Shown here piece after piece: positions 53,721 to 62,785 of a stretch of DNA of 64,000 bases. Location of the stretch: NCBI GenBank assembly GCA_903889965.1, contig CAISZM010000028.1:1-64000 (forward strand), in the 5' to 3' direction. A program made the position numbers and the translations under genes. The DNA comes from an uncultured Elusimicrobia bacterium (GTDB taxonomy: Bacteria; Elusimicrobiota; Elusimicrobia; Elusimicrobiales; UBA9959). The notes beneath the pieces are model-generated. The model was not told the origin of the DNA. It saw only the letters and a program-made list of their open reading frames with translations, and ran no database searches. Every line of letters starts with the position of its first letter. Position 1 is the first letter of the stretch.

Positions 53721-54268
53721 TCAAGATAAATCTCATTCCCCCTCAGTACATAGAGCGGATAGACCACAAGGCGGTCATCGCCAAGGCCGTGCTGGTCGGA
53801 GTTGTTGTGGTGGCCAGCATCGTGCTGCTCTCGCTGTGGCAGATCACGCGCGCTACCACGATAGAGGTCAAATTGTCGAAGCGCACCGCCGAGCTTAAAA
53901 CGCTCCAGAAAGACGTGGATGCGGTGAAAGCCATCGAGGCGCAGATAGCGGAAGTCCAGCGCTACCTGGACGCCATAAGCAGCATCAATAAGGGCCGGTT
54001 CGTATACACGCGCTTTATGCAGGACCTTACGAGCGACCTGCCCGGCACCATCTGGTTCAACGGCGTGGCCACGGCCACCAACCCGGATTCGCTCAAGGTG
54101 GACGTTTCCGTAAACTCCAATTCCGCTTATGACCTGGCCTACTGGATAAATTCCCTGGAGACGGGCGGGCTCTGCTCCGACGTCGGGGTCGGCGGCATCG
54201 CCGTTTCGGAAACGGAAGATGGACGGCACTTCGCCGTGCCTCTCACTTTCAAATACTTGTACAGGTAA
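53717..54268 (+). CDS. pilN: type IV pilus assembly protein PilN
   Basis: This 183-residue bitopic protein begins MIKINLIPPQ, a variant of the INLLP motif through which PilN binds PilM. One transmembrane helix follows (about 22-42, VLVGVVVVASIVLLSLW), then a periplasmic coiled coil and ferredoxin-like domain. It is coupled to pilM by a 4-nt overlap. Confidence 0.93.
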   Translation: MIKINLIPPQYIERIDHKAVIAKAVLVGVVVVASIVLLSLWQITRATTIEVKLSKRTAELKTLQKDVDAVKAIEAQIAEVQRYLDAISSINKGRFVYTRFMQDLTSDLPGTIWFNGVATATNPDSLKVDVSVNSNSAYDLAYWINSLETGGLCSDVGVGGIAVSETEDGRHFAVPLTFKYLYR

Positions 54269-54272
54269 AAAA

Positions 54273-54824
54273 ATGGGCAAGATCCAACTTACCAAAGAGC
54301 AGATGGGGCAGATAGCGGCGGGGGTGCTGTTCGGCGGGTTGTTTATTTATGCCTACCTGACCTATTTCTGGCTGCCCATGGCCAAGAAGATAGGCGAAAA
54401 CACCTCCCAGGTGGCGTCTATCGAAGCGGACATCAGCAAGGCCAAGATACAGAAGGCTAAGTACAAAGATCTGGAGTCCAAACTGGCCTCCATCGTGGCC
54501 GAGAAAGAGGCGGCGCAGAAACAATTGCCGCGCGAGCGCAAACTGCCCGACCTCCTCCGCACCATAACCACTCTCAGCCGCAAATACCAGGTCAGCGTGC
54601 AGTCCATAGTGCCCACTGGCAGCGCCCAGGTGGAATATTTTACCCGGGTTTCATACCAGATAACCCTGAAGGGTAACTACACCGATATAGGGCGTTTCCT
54701 GACGGCGCTCGGCCTCGAGGAGCGCATCCTTACCACAGAGAACCTTAATCTCTCCGCCACCCCGGGGGCGGACACTTCGATCAGCGCTTCCTTTACCCTG
54801 GTGGCGTACCAGTATAACGGCTGA
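54273..54824 (+). CDS. pilO: type IV pilus assembly protein PilO
   Basis: This 183-residue protein has one N-terminal helix (IAAGVLFGGLFIYAYLTYFWL), a coiled coil and a periplasmic domain with YQITLKGNYTDIGRFLTALG, typical of PilO. It pairs with PilN. ATG 54273, 4 nt after pilN, fits the family; an upstream ATG at 54219 would overlap pilN. Confidence 0.93.
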   Translation: MGKIQLTKEQMGQIAAGVLFGGLFIYAYLTYFWLPMAKKIGENTSQVASIEADISKAKIQKAKYKDLESKLASIVAEKEAAQKQLPRERKLPDLLRTITTLSRKYQVSVQSIVPTGSAQVEYFTRVSYQITLKGNYTDIGRFLTALGLEERILTTENLNLSATPGADTSISASFTLVAYQYNG

Positions 54825-54830
54825 TAAAAT

Positions 54831-55277
54831 ATGCGCCTTATAATAACGGTCCTACTAGCTTCCTATGCGGTCCCGGCGTCAGCCCAGGTCGCGGTTTCCA
54901 CGCATCCCGCCACGGTTGAACAGGCTTACCGGCCTGTTAACGCCCGGGACCCGCTCATCCCCTCTACCTTTTTCGGAGACCAGAAGGGTACCGCCGCTCC
55001 CTCCAAAGGGACCGCCGCTGCGGATAAAGGGATCTTCTCCATTTACACCCTTACTCTCAACGGAATAATGGATGACTCGAATGGCCGGCAGGCGCTGCTG
55101 CGCGATCCGTCCGGGGCCAGCTACACGCTTAAATCCGGCCGGCTTATGGATTCCAAAAAGAAAACCGTGCCCGGCGTGACCGGCGTGGTTAAAGGCAAGC
55201 AGGTTATATTGACCACCAGGGATAAAAAGGTTTACCAGCTCAACCTGCGCGAAAAAGAAAGCTTACCGGAGAAATAA
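54831..55277 (+). CDS. pilP: PilP-like pilus assembly protein
   Basis: This 148-residue exported protein has a signal sequence (LIITVLLASYAVPASAQ). The single beta domain (YTLTLNGIMDDSNGRQALLR; GVVKGKQVILTTRDKKVYQL) resembles the PilP HR domain that contacts PilQ. Its place between pilO and pilQ supports the call; sequence similarity alone is modest. No lipobox Cys is present, unlike many PilP lipoproteins. Confidence 0.8.
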   Translation: MRLIITVLLASYAVPASAQVAVSTHPATVEQAYRPVNARDPLIPSTFFGDQKGTAAPSKGTAAADKGIFSIYTLTLNGIMDDSNGRQALLRDPSGASYTLKSGRLMDSKKKTVPGVTGVVKGKQVILTTRDKKVYQLNLREKESLPEK

Positions 55278-55279
55278 AA

Positions 55280-57199
55280 ATGAAAAAACTCATAGCCTCG
55301 GCCGTGACCCTTGTTTTTTTCGCCCAGAATTCAATGGTCCTTTACGCCCTGGAAAACGCTTCGGTCCAGTCGGTGCGGGTTTCGGCCGACAATGTTTACA
55401 TAGCGACCGATCGCCCGGTTGAGTACAAGGTGCTCAACATCGAGCAGCCTCCCCAGATGGTGCTCGAGCTCCTCGATTCCAAAATGAAGACGCTCCAGGA
55501 TATGCCGGCGAACGGCCAATTCCTGCGCAAGGTCCGCACCAGCCAGTTCCAGACGAGCCCCGTGAGCATTTCCCGCGTGGTCATGGAACTGACGCAGAAG
55601 ACCGCGTACGAGATAACCCGTAAGGGCTCGGAACTTGTGGTAATGCTGCACGCGCTTCCCGCCGCGGCCAAGGCCCCGGTTCAGGCCGCGCTCCCTCCCG
55701 TGGTTCAGGTCAAGGCCGCGGCCGCCGATGTGCCCGCCGGGGTGAAGGTTATAGCCCCAGACGTTAAAAACCAGGCCGCCGCCAGGCCGATAGAGATGAC
55801 GCTCGAGGCCGCCCCGATAAAGCCCTCCGATCTCGTCTACACCGCCCCTACGGCCGCCCCGTCGAAGGAGCGTGCGCAGTTCTCCCGCAGCATAATGGAT
55901 ACGCTCTCCCGCGATCCGATAAGTTTCGATTACAGCGACGCCGACATCCGCGAAGTGATAGATATGCTGGCCGCCAAAGCCGGCGTAAACGTTATCTACA
56001 ACGACGACGTTTCCGGGCCCGTCACGATAAGCCTTAACAAGGTGCCGTTCGACGAGGCTTTCCGCACGCTGCTTAACATGAAGGGCCTGGCCGCGCAGCA
56101 GGCCGGCGACAATATACTGCGCATCGGTTCGCCATCGGGCTTCATAGCCGAGCAGAAGAAGGCCCTGCCGCAGACCCGCGTCTTTTTCCTCGGCTACGCC
56201 AGGGCGGCGGACGTGAAGGTGCAGGTAGATTCCGTGGCGGCGGCCGAAGGGCGCAAGGCTACGTGTACGGCGGACGAGGGAAATAACGCGCTGGTAGTCA
56301 CCGATTCCCCGATGGGGCTGGACGTGACGGCCCGCCTGATATACAGCCTGGACCGCATCCCCAAACAGGTGCTGATAGAGGCCAAGCTGGTAGAGGTTTC
56401 CCTCGACGACTCCTTTGATTACGGCGTGCAGTGGTCCGGCTACGGCATGGATAAGAGCGGCGCTTATTTCGGCGCCGGCGACGCTTCCAGCCCTATCGGT
56501 CCCACCGCGGCGCTCGGTACCCCCAGCAGCATTCTGACTAACTACAAAAATGTGATAGCGGGTACGGCGCAGCCCGCCGGCCCCACCGCTAACAGCCAGA
56601 GCGGCACCGGCGTCAACCTGCCGGCGAACGTGGTTTACGGCGCCTTCCGCCTGGGCAAGGTGGCATCGAATTATATGTTCGATACCATCATTACGGCAGC
56701 CGCCAAAAAAGGCAAAGCCAAGGTGCTGTCCGATCCCAAGGTGGCCACCCTTAATAACAAGGAAGCCAGCATAAACATCACCACCCAGATCCCGTACACC
56801 ACGTCGGATACCACCGTCGCCGTGCCCCCCGTCACCACCACCAGGGTCGTCTATCTTACCACCGGCATAGTGCTCAAGGTGACGCCGACCATAAATCCTG
56901 ACGGGCGCATTTCGATGAAGATCAATCCCTCGATAAGCCAGGTTTCCCTCACCGTCGCCGCCGTGACCGGCGGCGCTCCCGGCATCGACACCCGTTCCGC
57001 TGACACCAGCGTGATAGTGAGGAACGGGGAGACCATCGTTATCGGCGGCCTTATCTCCGACACGCAATCCGAGGCCGTCTACAAGGTGCCGCTGCTCGGG
57101 GACATTCCTCTTCTCGGCTGGCTATTTAAGAAAAAAAGCATGAGCCGCAACAGGATGGAACTCCTGATCTTCGTTACACCCAGGATACTGGAAAATTAA
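55280..57199 (+). CDS. pilQ: type IV pilus secretin PilQ
   Basis: This 639-residue outer-membrane secretin begins with a signal peptide (about 1-25) and an AMIN domain (about 30-125, SVQSVRVSADNVYIATDRPV). A linker and an N0/STN domain follow (ISFDYSDADIREVIDMLAAK), then an N1 domain and the secretin core (VLIEAKLVEVSLDDSFDYGV; VPLLGDIPLLGWLFKKKSMS; ELLIFVTPRIL). It forms the channel for the pilus through the outer membrane, confirming a didermal cell. It is the last pil gene here. Confidence 0.96.
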   Translation: MKKLIASAVTLVFFAQNSMVLYALENASVQSVRVSADNVYIATDRPVEYKVLNIEQPPQMVLELLDSKMKTLQDMPANGQFLRKVRTSQFQTSPVSISRVVMELTQKTAYEITRKGSELVVMLHALPAAAKAPVQAALPPVVQVKAAAADVPAGVKVIAPDVKNQAAARPIEMTLEAAPIKPSDLVYTAPTAAPSKERAQFSRSIMDTLSRDPISFDYSDADIREVIDMLAAKAGVNVIYNDDVSGPVTISLNKVPFDEAFRTLLNMKGLAAQQAGDNILRIGSPSGFIAEQKKALPQTRVFFLGYARAADVKVQVDSVAAAEGRKATCTADEGNNALVVTDSPMGLDVTARLIYSLDRIPKQVLIEAKLVEVSLDDSFDYGVQWSGYGMDKSGAYFGAGDASSPIGPTAALGTPSSILTNYKNVIAGTAQPAGPTANSQSGTGVNLPANVVYGAFRLGKVASNYMFDTIITAAAKKGKAKVLSDPKVATLNNKEASINITTQIPYTTSDTTVAVPPVTTTRVVYLTTGIVLKVTPTINPDGRISMKINPSISQVSLTVAAVTGGAPGIDTRSADTSVIVRNGETIVIGGLISDTQSEAVYKVPLLGDIPLLGWLFKKKSMSRNRMELLIFVTPRILEN

Positions 57200-57220
57200 C
57201 AATCCGGCCTGCCGGCGGCG

Positions 57221-58669
57221 GTGAAAATGCTGGTTTACTTATTCTCCGCCGTCTTCGCCGTCGCCCCTGTTCTGCAGGCCGTTTTCGACCTGCGGCTGCA
57301 GCTCGCTTTTCAGCAGGTAGTTCTCCTGGCCTGCGCGTCCTGGTTTTTCCTGCGCCTGTACGGCGACGGCGTTCCGGCCGGCCTATCCTCAAAAAAATTC
57401 TATCCCCTCTGGGGGGCCGCGGCCCTCAGCCTGCTCTCGCTCGCGCTGAGCCCTTTGCGCGGCTGCATCTTTAACGAGTGGGGGAACTACGGCGCCGGCC
57501 TGCTGATATTCGCCTTTTCCTCTTATTTAGGGCCGCAGGAAAGGCGTACGGCCGACGGGGCCGTTCTGGGGGGGGCGTGGCTGGTCATCGGGCTTTCGAT
57601 CTTCCAGGCGTTCGCGCTTAAAAATTTCACCGTCAGCCCGCCGCTTACCAACCTTAACGCCCTGGCCCTGTACGCCGTCATGATCGTCCCGCTGGCTCTG
57701 GAAAGGGGCCAGTGGCCCCTCGCCGCCGCCATGGCGGCGCTCGTGGTCTGGACCCAGTCGCTGGGCGCCGCGCTCGCCGGCCTGGCCGCGGCCGGTGTCT
57801 ATGGTTTTTCCCGGCTTAAGGCCGGCGGGTCAAGCGGCAGGAGAATGGCGCCGGCCGGTTTTGCGGCGCTGTGCGCCCTGGCTTTCTTCTTCTCGAGGGC
57901 GGACTCTATAGCGGGCCGGCTGGCCTGGTGGGGCAGCGCCTGGGACATGTTCCTGGCCCGACCGCTTGCCGGCTTCGGATACGCCTCTTTCGCGCGGGTC
58001 CAGGCGGCTTTCCAGCCCGCCGGCGTCTTCAGGGAACACGCGATCTACGCCCATAATTACTACCTTGAATTTTTGGCCGAGAACGGTTTCCCCGCGGCGG
58101 TTCTCTGGTTCTTTACCGTTTACGCGGCCGTGCGCGCCAAGCGGGGGCTGGTCAGGTATTCCCTGATAGCCGCGCTGGCGCATTCTGTAATTGACTTTGG
58201 CTTGTCCGTCCCGGCCAATTTCTGGATCTTCTGCTACCTGCTGAGTTCCCCGGCCCGGGAGGAGCAGCCGCTGCGTATCGGGCGCAGGGCCGCGGCCGCC
58301 GCGCTTGTTTTTGCCGCCGCGATCTTTGCCGCGCTCGGGGGGCTTAATTTCTCCAGCCTGTCTTTCGAAATGGCGGAGCGGCGCGCCCTGGCCGCCGCCG
58401 GGAAGAGCGGACTGCCGTCCGCCGAATACGAACTGCGCGGCGCCCTGGGGTCGGCCCTGTTCAGGGGGCAAGCGCTTGAATTCCTCGGCGGCATCAGTTC
58501 CAGGGTGCCCGGTCAGGATCGGCGCGCCGCGCGGTATTACGAAGGCGCGCTGCTGGAAAACCGTTACAGCGCCAGGGCCTGGTTCGCGCTGAAAAAGATC
58601 TATGCCGCCCCGGGTTCTGAAATGGCGGCCGCCGGGCTTGCCAGAAGGCGCGCGGAGGTCTTTAAATGA
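57221..58669 (+). CDS. O-antigen ligase/oligosaccharyltransferase-like membrane protein (first of pair)
   Basis: This 482-residue protein has about ten to twelve hydrophobic helices and a Wzy_C-like central loop (LAGFGYASFARVQAAFQPAG, then HAIYAHNYYLEFLAENG) with the conserved H-N-x-x-L/F pattern of O-antigen ligases. A soluble tail of about 100 residues follows. Family members transfer glycans to lipid A or to pilin. It follows pilQ by 21 nt and overlaps the next, similar gene (ATGA). GTG 57221 or ATG 57227 can start it. Confidence 0.78.
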   Translation: MKMLVYLFSAVFAVAPVLQAVFDLRLQLAFQQVVLLACASWFFLRLYGDGVPAGLSSKKFYPLWGAAALSLLSLALSPLRGCIFNEWGNYGAGLLIFAFSSYLGPQERRTADGAVLGGAWLVIGLSIFQAFALKNFTVSPPLTNLNALALYAVMIVPLALERGQWPLAAAMAALVVWTQSLGAALAGLAAAGVYGFSRLKAGGSSGRRMAPAGFAALCALAFFFSRADSIAGRLAWWGSAWDMFLARPLAGFGYASFARVQAAFQPAGVFREHAIYAHNYYLEFLAENGFPAAVLWFFTVYAAVRAKRGLVRYSLIAALAHSVIDFGLSVPANFWIFCYLLSSPAREEQPLRIGRRAAAAALVFAAAIFAALGGLNFSSLSFEMAERRALAAAGKSGLPSAEYELRGALGSALFRGQALEFLGGISSRVPGQDRRAARYYEGALLENRYSARAWFALKKIYAAPGSEMAAAGLARRRAEVFK

Positions 58670-60297
58670 GAGTTTCGCGCGAAATAACAGAGAACGCGGA
58701 CATGGCGGCGCCGTCTTTTCTCCTGGTTTTGGCGCTGGCGCTGGGGGGGCTGCGCTCCTCCGCGGCCTGGGCTGTTTTTACGGCCCTCTTCCTGGCCTGG
58801 TTCCTCATGAGCCGCAGGCCTTTTGCGCCGACCTCAGCCCTGCCGGCGCTTTTTTTCTCCTGGCTGGCCGCCGCCTCGTTTTTCTCTCCGGATTTGGCGG
58901 CCTCGCTGCCCGTCTTGTGCAAATACGCCGTGCTGGGTCTGTTTTTCTTCAGCGCCTCTTCGGCTCCGTGCGGCAGGGAAAACTGGCTGAGAGCGGTGCT
59001 CGGGCTGGGCGCTTTGGCGGCCTCTGTTTTTATTTTTCAGAAATTATCGGGAAGGCCGGTCCTGGGGCTTGTGGGGGCCAACCCCAATTACTCGGCGGTT
59101 TTCGCGGCGGCCGCCTTCCCGGCCGCGGTCATAATTCTTTCCGGCGCTGAAGGGGTTCGCGGAATATCGGTGTACTCCGTGCTTGTGCTTCTCCTTGCCG
59201 CGGGAATGGTCGTTTCGGGCTCGCGCGGCGCCCTGCTTGCCGCCTGCCTGAGCGCGGGCGCCGGGCTCGCCGTCTTGGGGAAACGCCGCGCCCTGGCCGC
59301 GCTGATACTCGCGCTGCTTGCTGTGGCGGCCTTATCCCCGGTTTCAACGCTGGAAGGCGTATTTAAATTTTCGGCCGCCCGCGCTTTTGAAAGGCCCCGC
59401 TTATGGGGGGCGGCGCTCGAGGCAGCGGCCGCCAGGCCGTTCTTCGGCTGGGGCCCGGGGCTTTTTGAAAGGGCCTTCGAGATCGTTAAATTCCCGTATT
59501 TCGACGGGATATCGTATTACGGGCACTATACCATGCATGCGCACAGCGAACCCTTGAACCTGGCGGCCGAGGCGGGATTCCCTGCCGCGGTATTTTTTGT
59601 GCTGGCGGCGGCGGCCGGCCTGCTGGGCGGCGGGCGGCGCGGACTGCCCCTTAAGCTTGCGGCGCTCGCCGTTTTTATAGAGGCCGGAACCGATATGATA
59701 TTTTACTCCGGGGCTTCCGCCCTTCTTTTCTGGGGCTGTCTGGGCTTTTCGGGGTACGCCGGGGAGGCGCCCGCCGCTCGGCCCAAATTGAAATGGCTGG
59801 CCGCCGGTTCGTTGTGCGCGCTTTGGCTGGCCGCGGGCCTGGCCTCCGGAGCTGCCGTCCGAGGCGGATCATTTTTGCAGCTGGGGTATTCTGAAGCGCT
59901 GGCCGGCAGGAATCCGGAGCTGGCGCTGGCCGCTCTGGACTATTCCGGCCGGCACGAGCCTAAGGACCCGTTCCTTGCCGAAGCGGCGGGCCGCGTGCTG
60001 GCCGCGTCCGGAAGATCCGCCGAGGCGGAGGCCAGCTTCCGCAGGGCGCTGGCGCTGGAGCCATTTTACGCCGGGGCCAGACTGGACCTGGCTCACCTGC
60101 GGGCCGACGCGGGGCTGCGCGGCGAATGTTCGGCCATGATACGCGCCATGCCTTTGCCGTCCGTTTCGGGCGCGCGAAACTCATATCAACGCGCGCTCCT
60201 GGAGCGCGGTGGCGTATCCATTGAACGTCTGGAAAAAGATATATGCTGGAAAAAGAAAACTGGCGGCGCTACTGCTCCCGGTCCGCGAACACGATAG
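58666..60297 (+). CDS. O-antigen ligase/oligosaccharyltransferase-like membrane protein with TPR-like tail (second of pair)
   Basis: This 543-residue protein has about ten helices with the Wzy_C-type loop FFGWGPGLFERAFEIVKFPY and YTMHAHSEPLNLAAEAGFPA. After residue about 400 come TPR-like helices (ELALAALDYSGRHEPKDPFL; SGRSAEAEASFRRALALEPF). It appears paralogous to the preceding gene. Tail repeats of this kind occur in protein O-oligosaccharyltransferases such as PglL. Its 3' end overlaps the phospholipase D gene by 55 nt. Confidence 0.8.
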   Translation: MRVSREITENADMAAPSFLLVLALALGGLRSSAAWAVFTALFLAWFLMSRRPFAPTSALPALFFSWLAAASFFSPDLAASLPVLCKYAVLGLFFFSASSAPCGRENWLRAVLGLGALAASVFIFQKLSGRPVLGLVGANPNYSAVFAAAAFPAAVIILSGAEGVRGISVYSVLVLLLAAGMVVSGSRGALLAACLSAGAGLAVLGKRRALAALILALLAVAALSPVSTLEGVFKFSAARAFERPRLWGAALEAAAARPFFGWGPGLFERAFEIVKFPYFDGISYYGHYTMHAHSEPLNLAAEAGFPAAVFFVLAAAAGLLGGGRRGLPLKLAALAVFIEAGTDMIFYSGASALLFWGCLGFSGYAGEAPAARPKLKWLAAGSLCALWLAAGLASGAAVRGGSFLQLGYSEALAGRNPELALAALDYSGRHEPKDPFLAEAAGRVLAASGRSAEAEASFRRALALEPFYAGARLDLAHLRADAGLRGECSAMIRAMPLPSVSGARNSYQRALLERGGVSIERLEKDICWKKKTGGATAPGPRTR

Positions 60298-61397
60298 AAG
60301 GCAACGGGGTCGAACTGCTGCACAGCGGGGAAGAGGCGTTCCCGGCCATGCTGGCGGCGATCGGCGGAGCCCGCAGCTTCGTACTCCTGGAATCTTATTG
60401 CTTCGCGGATGACGGGATAGGCCGCGTCGTGGCCGACCTGCTGCGGAAAAAGGCCCGCGAAGGCGTGGAGGTGTACCTGCTGTACGACTCGGTCGGATCC
60501 ATACTGACCGACCGGGATTTCTTTTCCGGTCTGGCGGCCGTAGGAGTAAATGTGGCCGAGTTCAGACCCGTAATTTTCTGGAAGCCGTATTGGAACTGGA
60601 TAAAGCGGGACCACAGGAAGATCCTCTGTGTGGACGGGGAATGGGCGTTCGTCGGCGGGTTCAATATTACCGACTACGACGCGCCGCGCTCCATGGGCGG
60701 ACGCGGCTGGAAGGACGTCCAGGTGAAGGTCCGCGGCCCCGTAGTGGCGGCCGTGGAGGGAATATTCTGGGAGGCGTGGACGGTCTCCAGCCCGGTCCGC
60801 GGCCCCGCGGCGCGGCCGCGGCCTGTCCTTGCTTCGGTCGTGGCGGGCGGCCAGGCGGTTTCTGTTGTTTCGGCCAACGGCATACGCAATGTCCGTTCAA
60901 TACGCCGAAGTTACCGCTACGCCATAGACCGCGCCCTGAAGTCCATCTATATCACGAACGCCTACTTCCTCCCGGACCGACTGGTTTACCGCCGCCTGAT
61001 AAAAGCGGCGCGGCGCGGGGTCGACGTATGCGTGATAGCGCCCTGGGAGACCGACCACCCTTACGTGCGCTGGGCCTCCTGGGCCATGTACGGCCACATG
61101 ATGAAGAACGGGATAAAGATATACGAGTGGCATGGCCCCATACTTCATTCCAAAACGGCGGTGATAGACGGGGTCTGGGCCTCGGTCGGCAGTCACAACC
61201 TTGACCACCGCAGCCTGCATTACAATCTTGAATTGAACCTTAACATCCACGGTACCGGGTTCGGCGGCGAACTCGCGCGGGTTTTCCGCGAAGACCTTAA
61301 GAATTCCCGGCAGATAACGCGGGAGGACCTGCGGCGCCGGCCTTGGACCGCGCGCGCGGCCTCAAGACTTCTTTACTTCATCCGCTCGTGGCTATAA
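60243..61397 (+). CDS. cardiolipin synthase-like phospholipase D family protein
   Basis: This 384-residue protein has two HKD motifs: DHRKILCVDGEWAFVGGFN (about residues 121-139) and LHSKTAVIDGVWASVGSHN (about 301-319). This is the cardiolipin synthase/PLD arrangement, which condenses phosphatidylglycerol or swaps headgroups. The N-terminal transmembrane helices of ClsA are absent, so it is ClsB/ClsC-like. The start lies within the end of the preceding gene, and its stop overlaps the next start (TAATG). Confidence 0.88.
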   Translation: MLEKENWRRYCSRSANTIEGNGVELLHSGEEAFPAMLAAIGGARSFVLLESYCFADDGIGRVVADLLRKKAREGVEVYLLYDSVGSILTDRDFFSGLAAVGVNVAEFRPVIFWKPYWNWIKRDHRKILCVDGEWAFVGGFNITDYDAPRSMGGRGWKDVQVKVRGPVVAAVEGIFWEAWTVSSPVRGPAARPRPVLASVVAGGQAVSVVSANGIRNVRSIRRSYRYAIDRALKSIYITNAYFLPDRLVYRRLIKAARRGVDVCVIAPWETDHPYVRWASWAMYGHMMKNGIKIYEWHGPILHSKTAVIDGVWASVGSHNLDHRSLHYNLELNLNIHGTGFGGELARVFREDLKNSRQITREDLRRRPWTARAASRLLYFIRSWL

Positions 61398-62785
61398 TGA
61401 GAACGATCCTTCTGCTGTTACTCCTCGGCTGCCCGCCGGCGCTTTGCGCCGGGGGGGAGGCGCAGCCCCAGAACGCCCGGGAAACCGAACTGGCCGCGGT
61501 GAGGGACAGGCTTTCATTCAGCCTTTTCTTCAGGGGCGAGGTGGCCGACGCGCTGATCGCTTCCGGAGTTGCGGCCAGGTATGTGGGCCTGGGCGGAGTG
61601 GAGACCAACTCCGGGGCGCGCTCAATAGTGATGGAATGGATACAGAAAAATAAGGGCGCGGCGGCGGAGCTATACCTGAACCTTAGATCCGGCGAGACCG
61701 CGCCGCCGGAAAATATCCGGGAGCATGAATCTGTGTGGGAGATCAATCCGAATTTCCTGAGCCTGATCAAGGACCTCAATGCCGCCGCCGGAGGGGCCGG
61801 CGTTCCGATGGAGGCCCTTGAGGCGGCGGGCCGGAGTCTTTACGAGGGGCCCCAGCAGACGGGCGCCGTCCGCGCCGCGCTGGCCGGCGACGCAGGCCCG
61901 GGGGGAGCCGCCTTTTTTTCCGGATACGCCGATTACCGCCTGAACAAAGCCGGGCTGGAGCGTGAAGTCGCCGCGGACGGCGTCTGGCTGGCGGCTGCGC
62001 GCGGCCCGGACGGGGGAGCCCCGCGCGGGCTTGAGAGGCCGTACAGGGAAGCGCTGGCGGAGTATGGGGATTTCGTGGTGGCAGCCTCGGGGGTTAAAGG
62101 CCGGGGTCGTATAACCGGCGCCGAATCCCGGGCGCTTGAGTCCGGCCGCGCGCGTGTGCGCGCAAAAATAGCTTCGCTGGAACTGAGTCTCAGGGCGGCG
62201 GACCTGGCGGCGATAGAGGCGGCGCTGCGCGCGCTGGCCGGGACGGCTGGAGCGGACACACTGGCCGCCGCCGCCGCAGGCTTGAGGGCTTCTTTTGAGG
62301 CGGCCGCCGCGGGCCAGCAAGCCGGGGCAGGGCTGGGCGCCGCGGAAAGGGATTTTTCGGTTTTTTACCTGCGGTATTCGGCCTACAGCGGGTTTATCGG
62401 CCTCAAGCGCGCGTCGGAGGCGGGGGGGTTCTCCTGCCTCTATGACTACGCGATGCTGAAGTATCTCGCCTATTTTTTTCCGCGCTCCGCTTACCCGGCT
62501 GACAGGGCAGAGCTGGAGGGAGCCGCCGCCGGGCTTGATGAAGCGCTTTTGAAAGCGGCCGAAGGGAATATCGCGGGCGCTTTCTCCGGCTTGCCTGGCG
62601 GGCCTGGAAGAATAGCCGCGGCCGCGGGCCGCGTCAGGCGCGCCTCGGCTTTCAACCGCAGCGCGCAGTTTTTTTTATGGGGCCTGCTCTTCAGGCCGGT
62701 GGAACTGAATGTGGAGCTGAAAGGCGGCCATGCGGTCTTTAGACCCGAGGCCGCGCTCTTCAGTATTATGGCCGGGAAATTGTGA
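61397..62785 (+). CDS. exported Ala-rich protein, unknown
   Basis: This 462-residue protein has an N-terminal signal (MRTILLLLLLGCPPALCAGG). It could be cut by signal peptidase I after ALCA or, less likely, lipidated at the Cys of LLGC. The mature part is Ala/Gly-rich and helical, with no recognised domain. The segment SVWEINPNFLSLIKDLNAAA and the C-terminal FLWGLLFRPVELNVELKGGH are the least low-complexity parts. It is translationally coupled to the phospholipase D gene and converges on the metalloprotease gene, overlapping its 3' end by 20 nt. Confidence 0.65.
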   Translation: MRTILLLLLLGCPPALCAGGEAQPQNARETELAAVRDRLSFSLFFRGEVADALIASGVAARYVGLGGVETNSGARSIVMEWIQKNKGAAAELYLNLRSGETAPPENIREHESVWEINPNFLSLIKDLNAAAGGAGVPMEALEAAGRSLYEGPQQTGAVRAALAGDAGPGGAAFFSGYADYRLNKAGLEREVAADGVWLAAARGPDGGAPRGLERPYREALAEYGDFVVAASGVKGRGRITGAESRALESGRARVRAKIASLELSLRAADLAAIEAALRALAGTAGADTLAAAAAGLRASFEAAAAGQQAGAGLGAAERDFSVFYLRYSAYSGFIGLKRASEAGGFSCLYDYAMLKYLAYFFPRSAYPADRAELEGAAAGLDEALLKAAEGNIAGAFSGLPGGPGRIAAAAGRVRRASAFNRSAQFFLWGLLFRPVELNVELKGGHAVFRPEAALFSIMAGKL

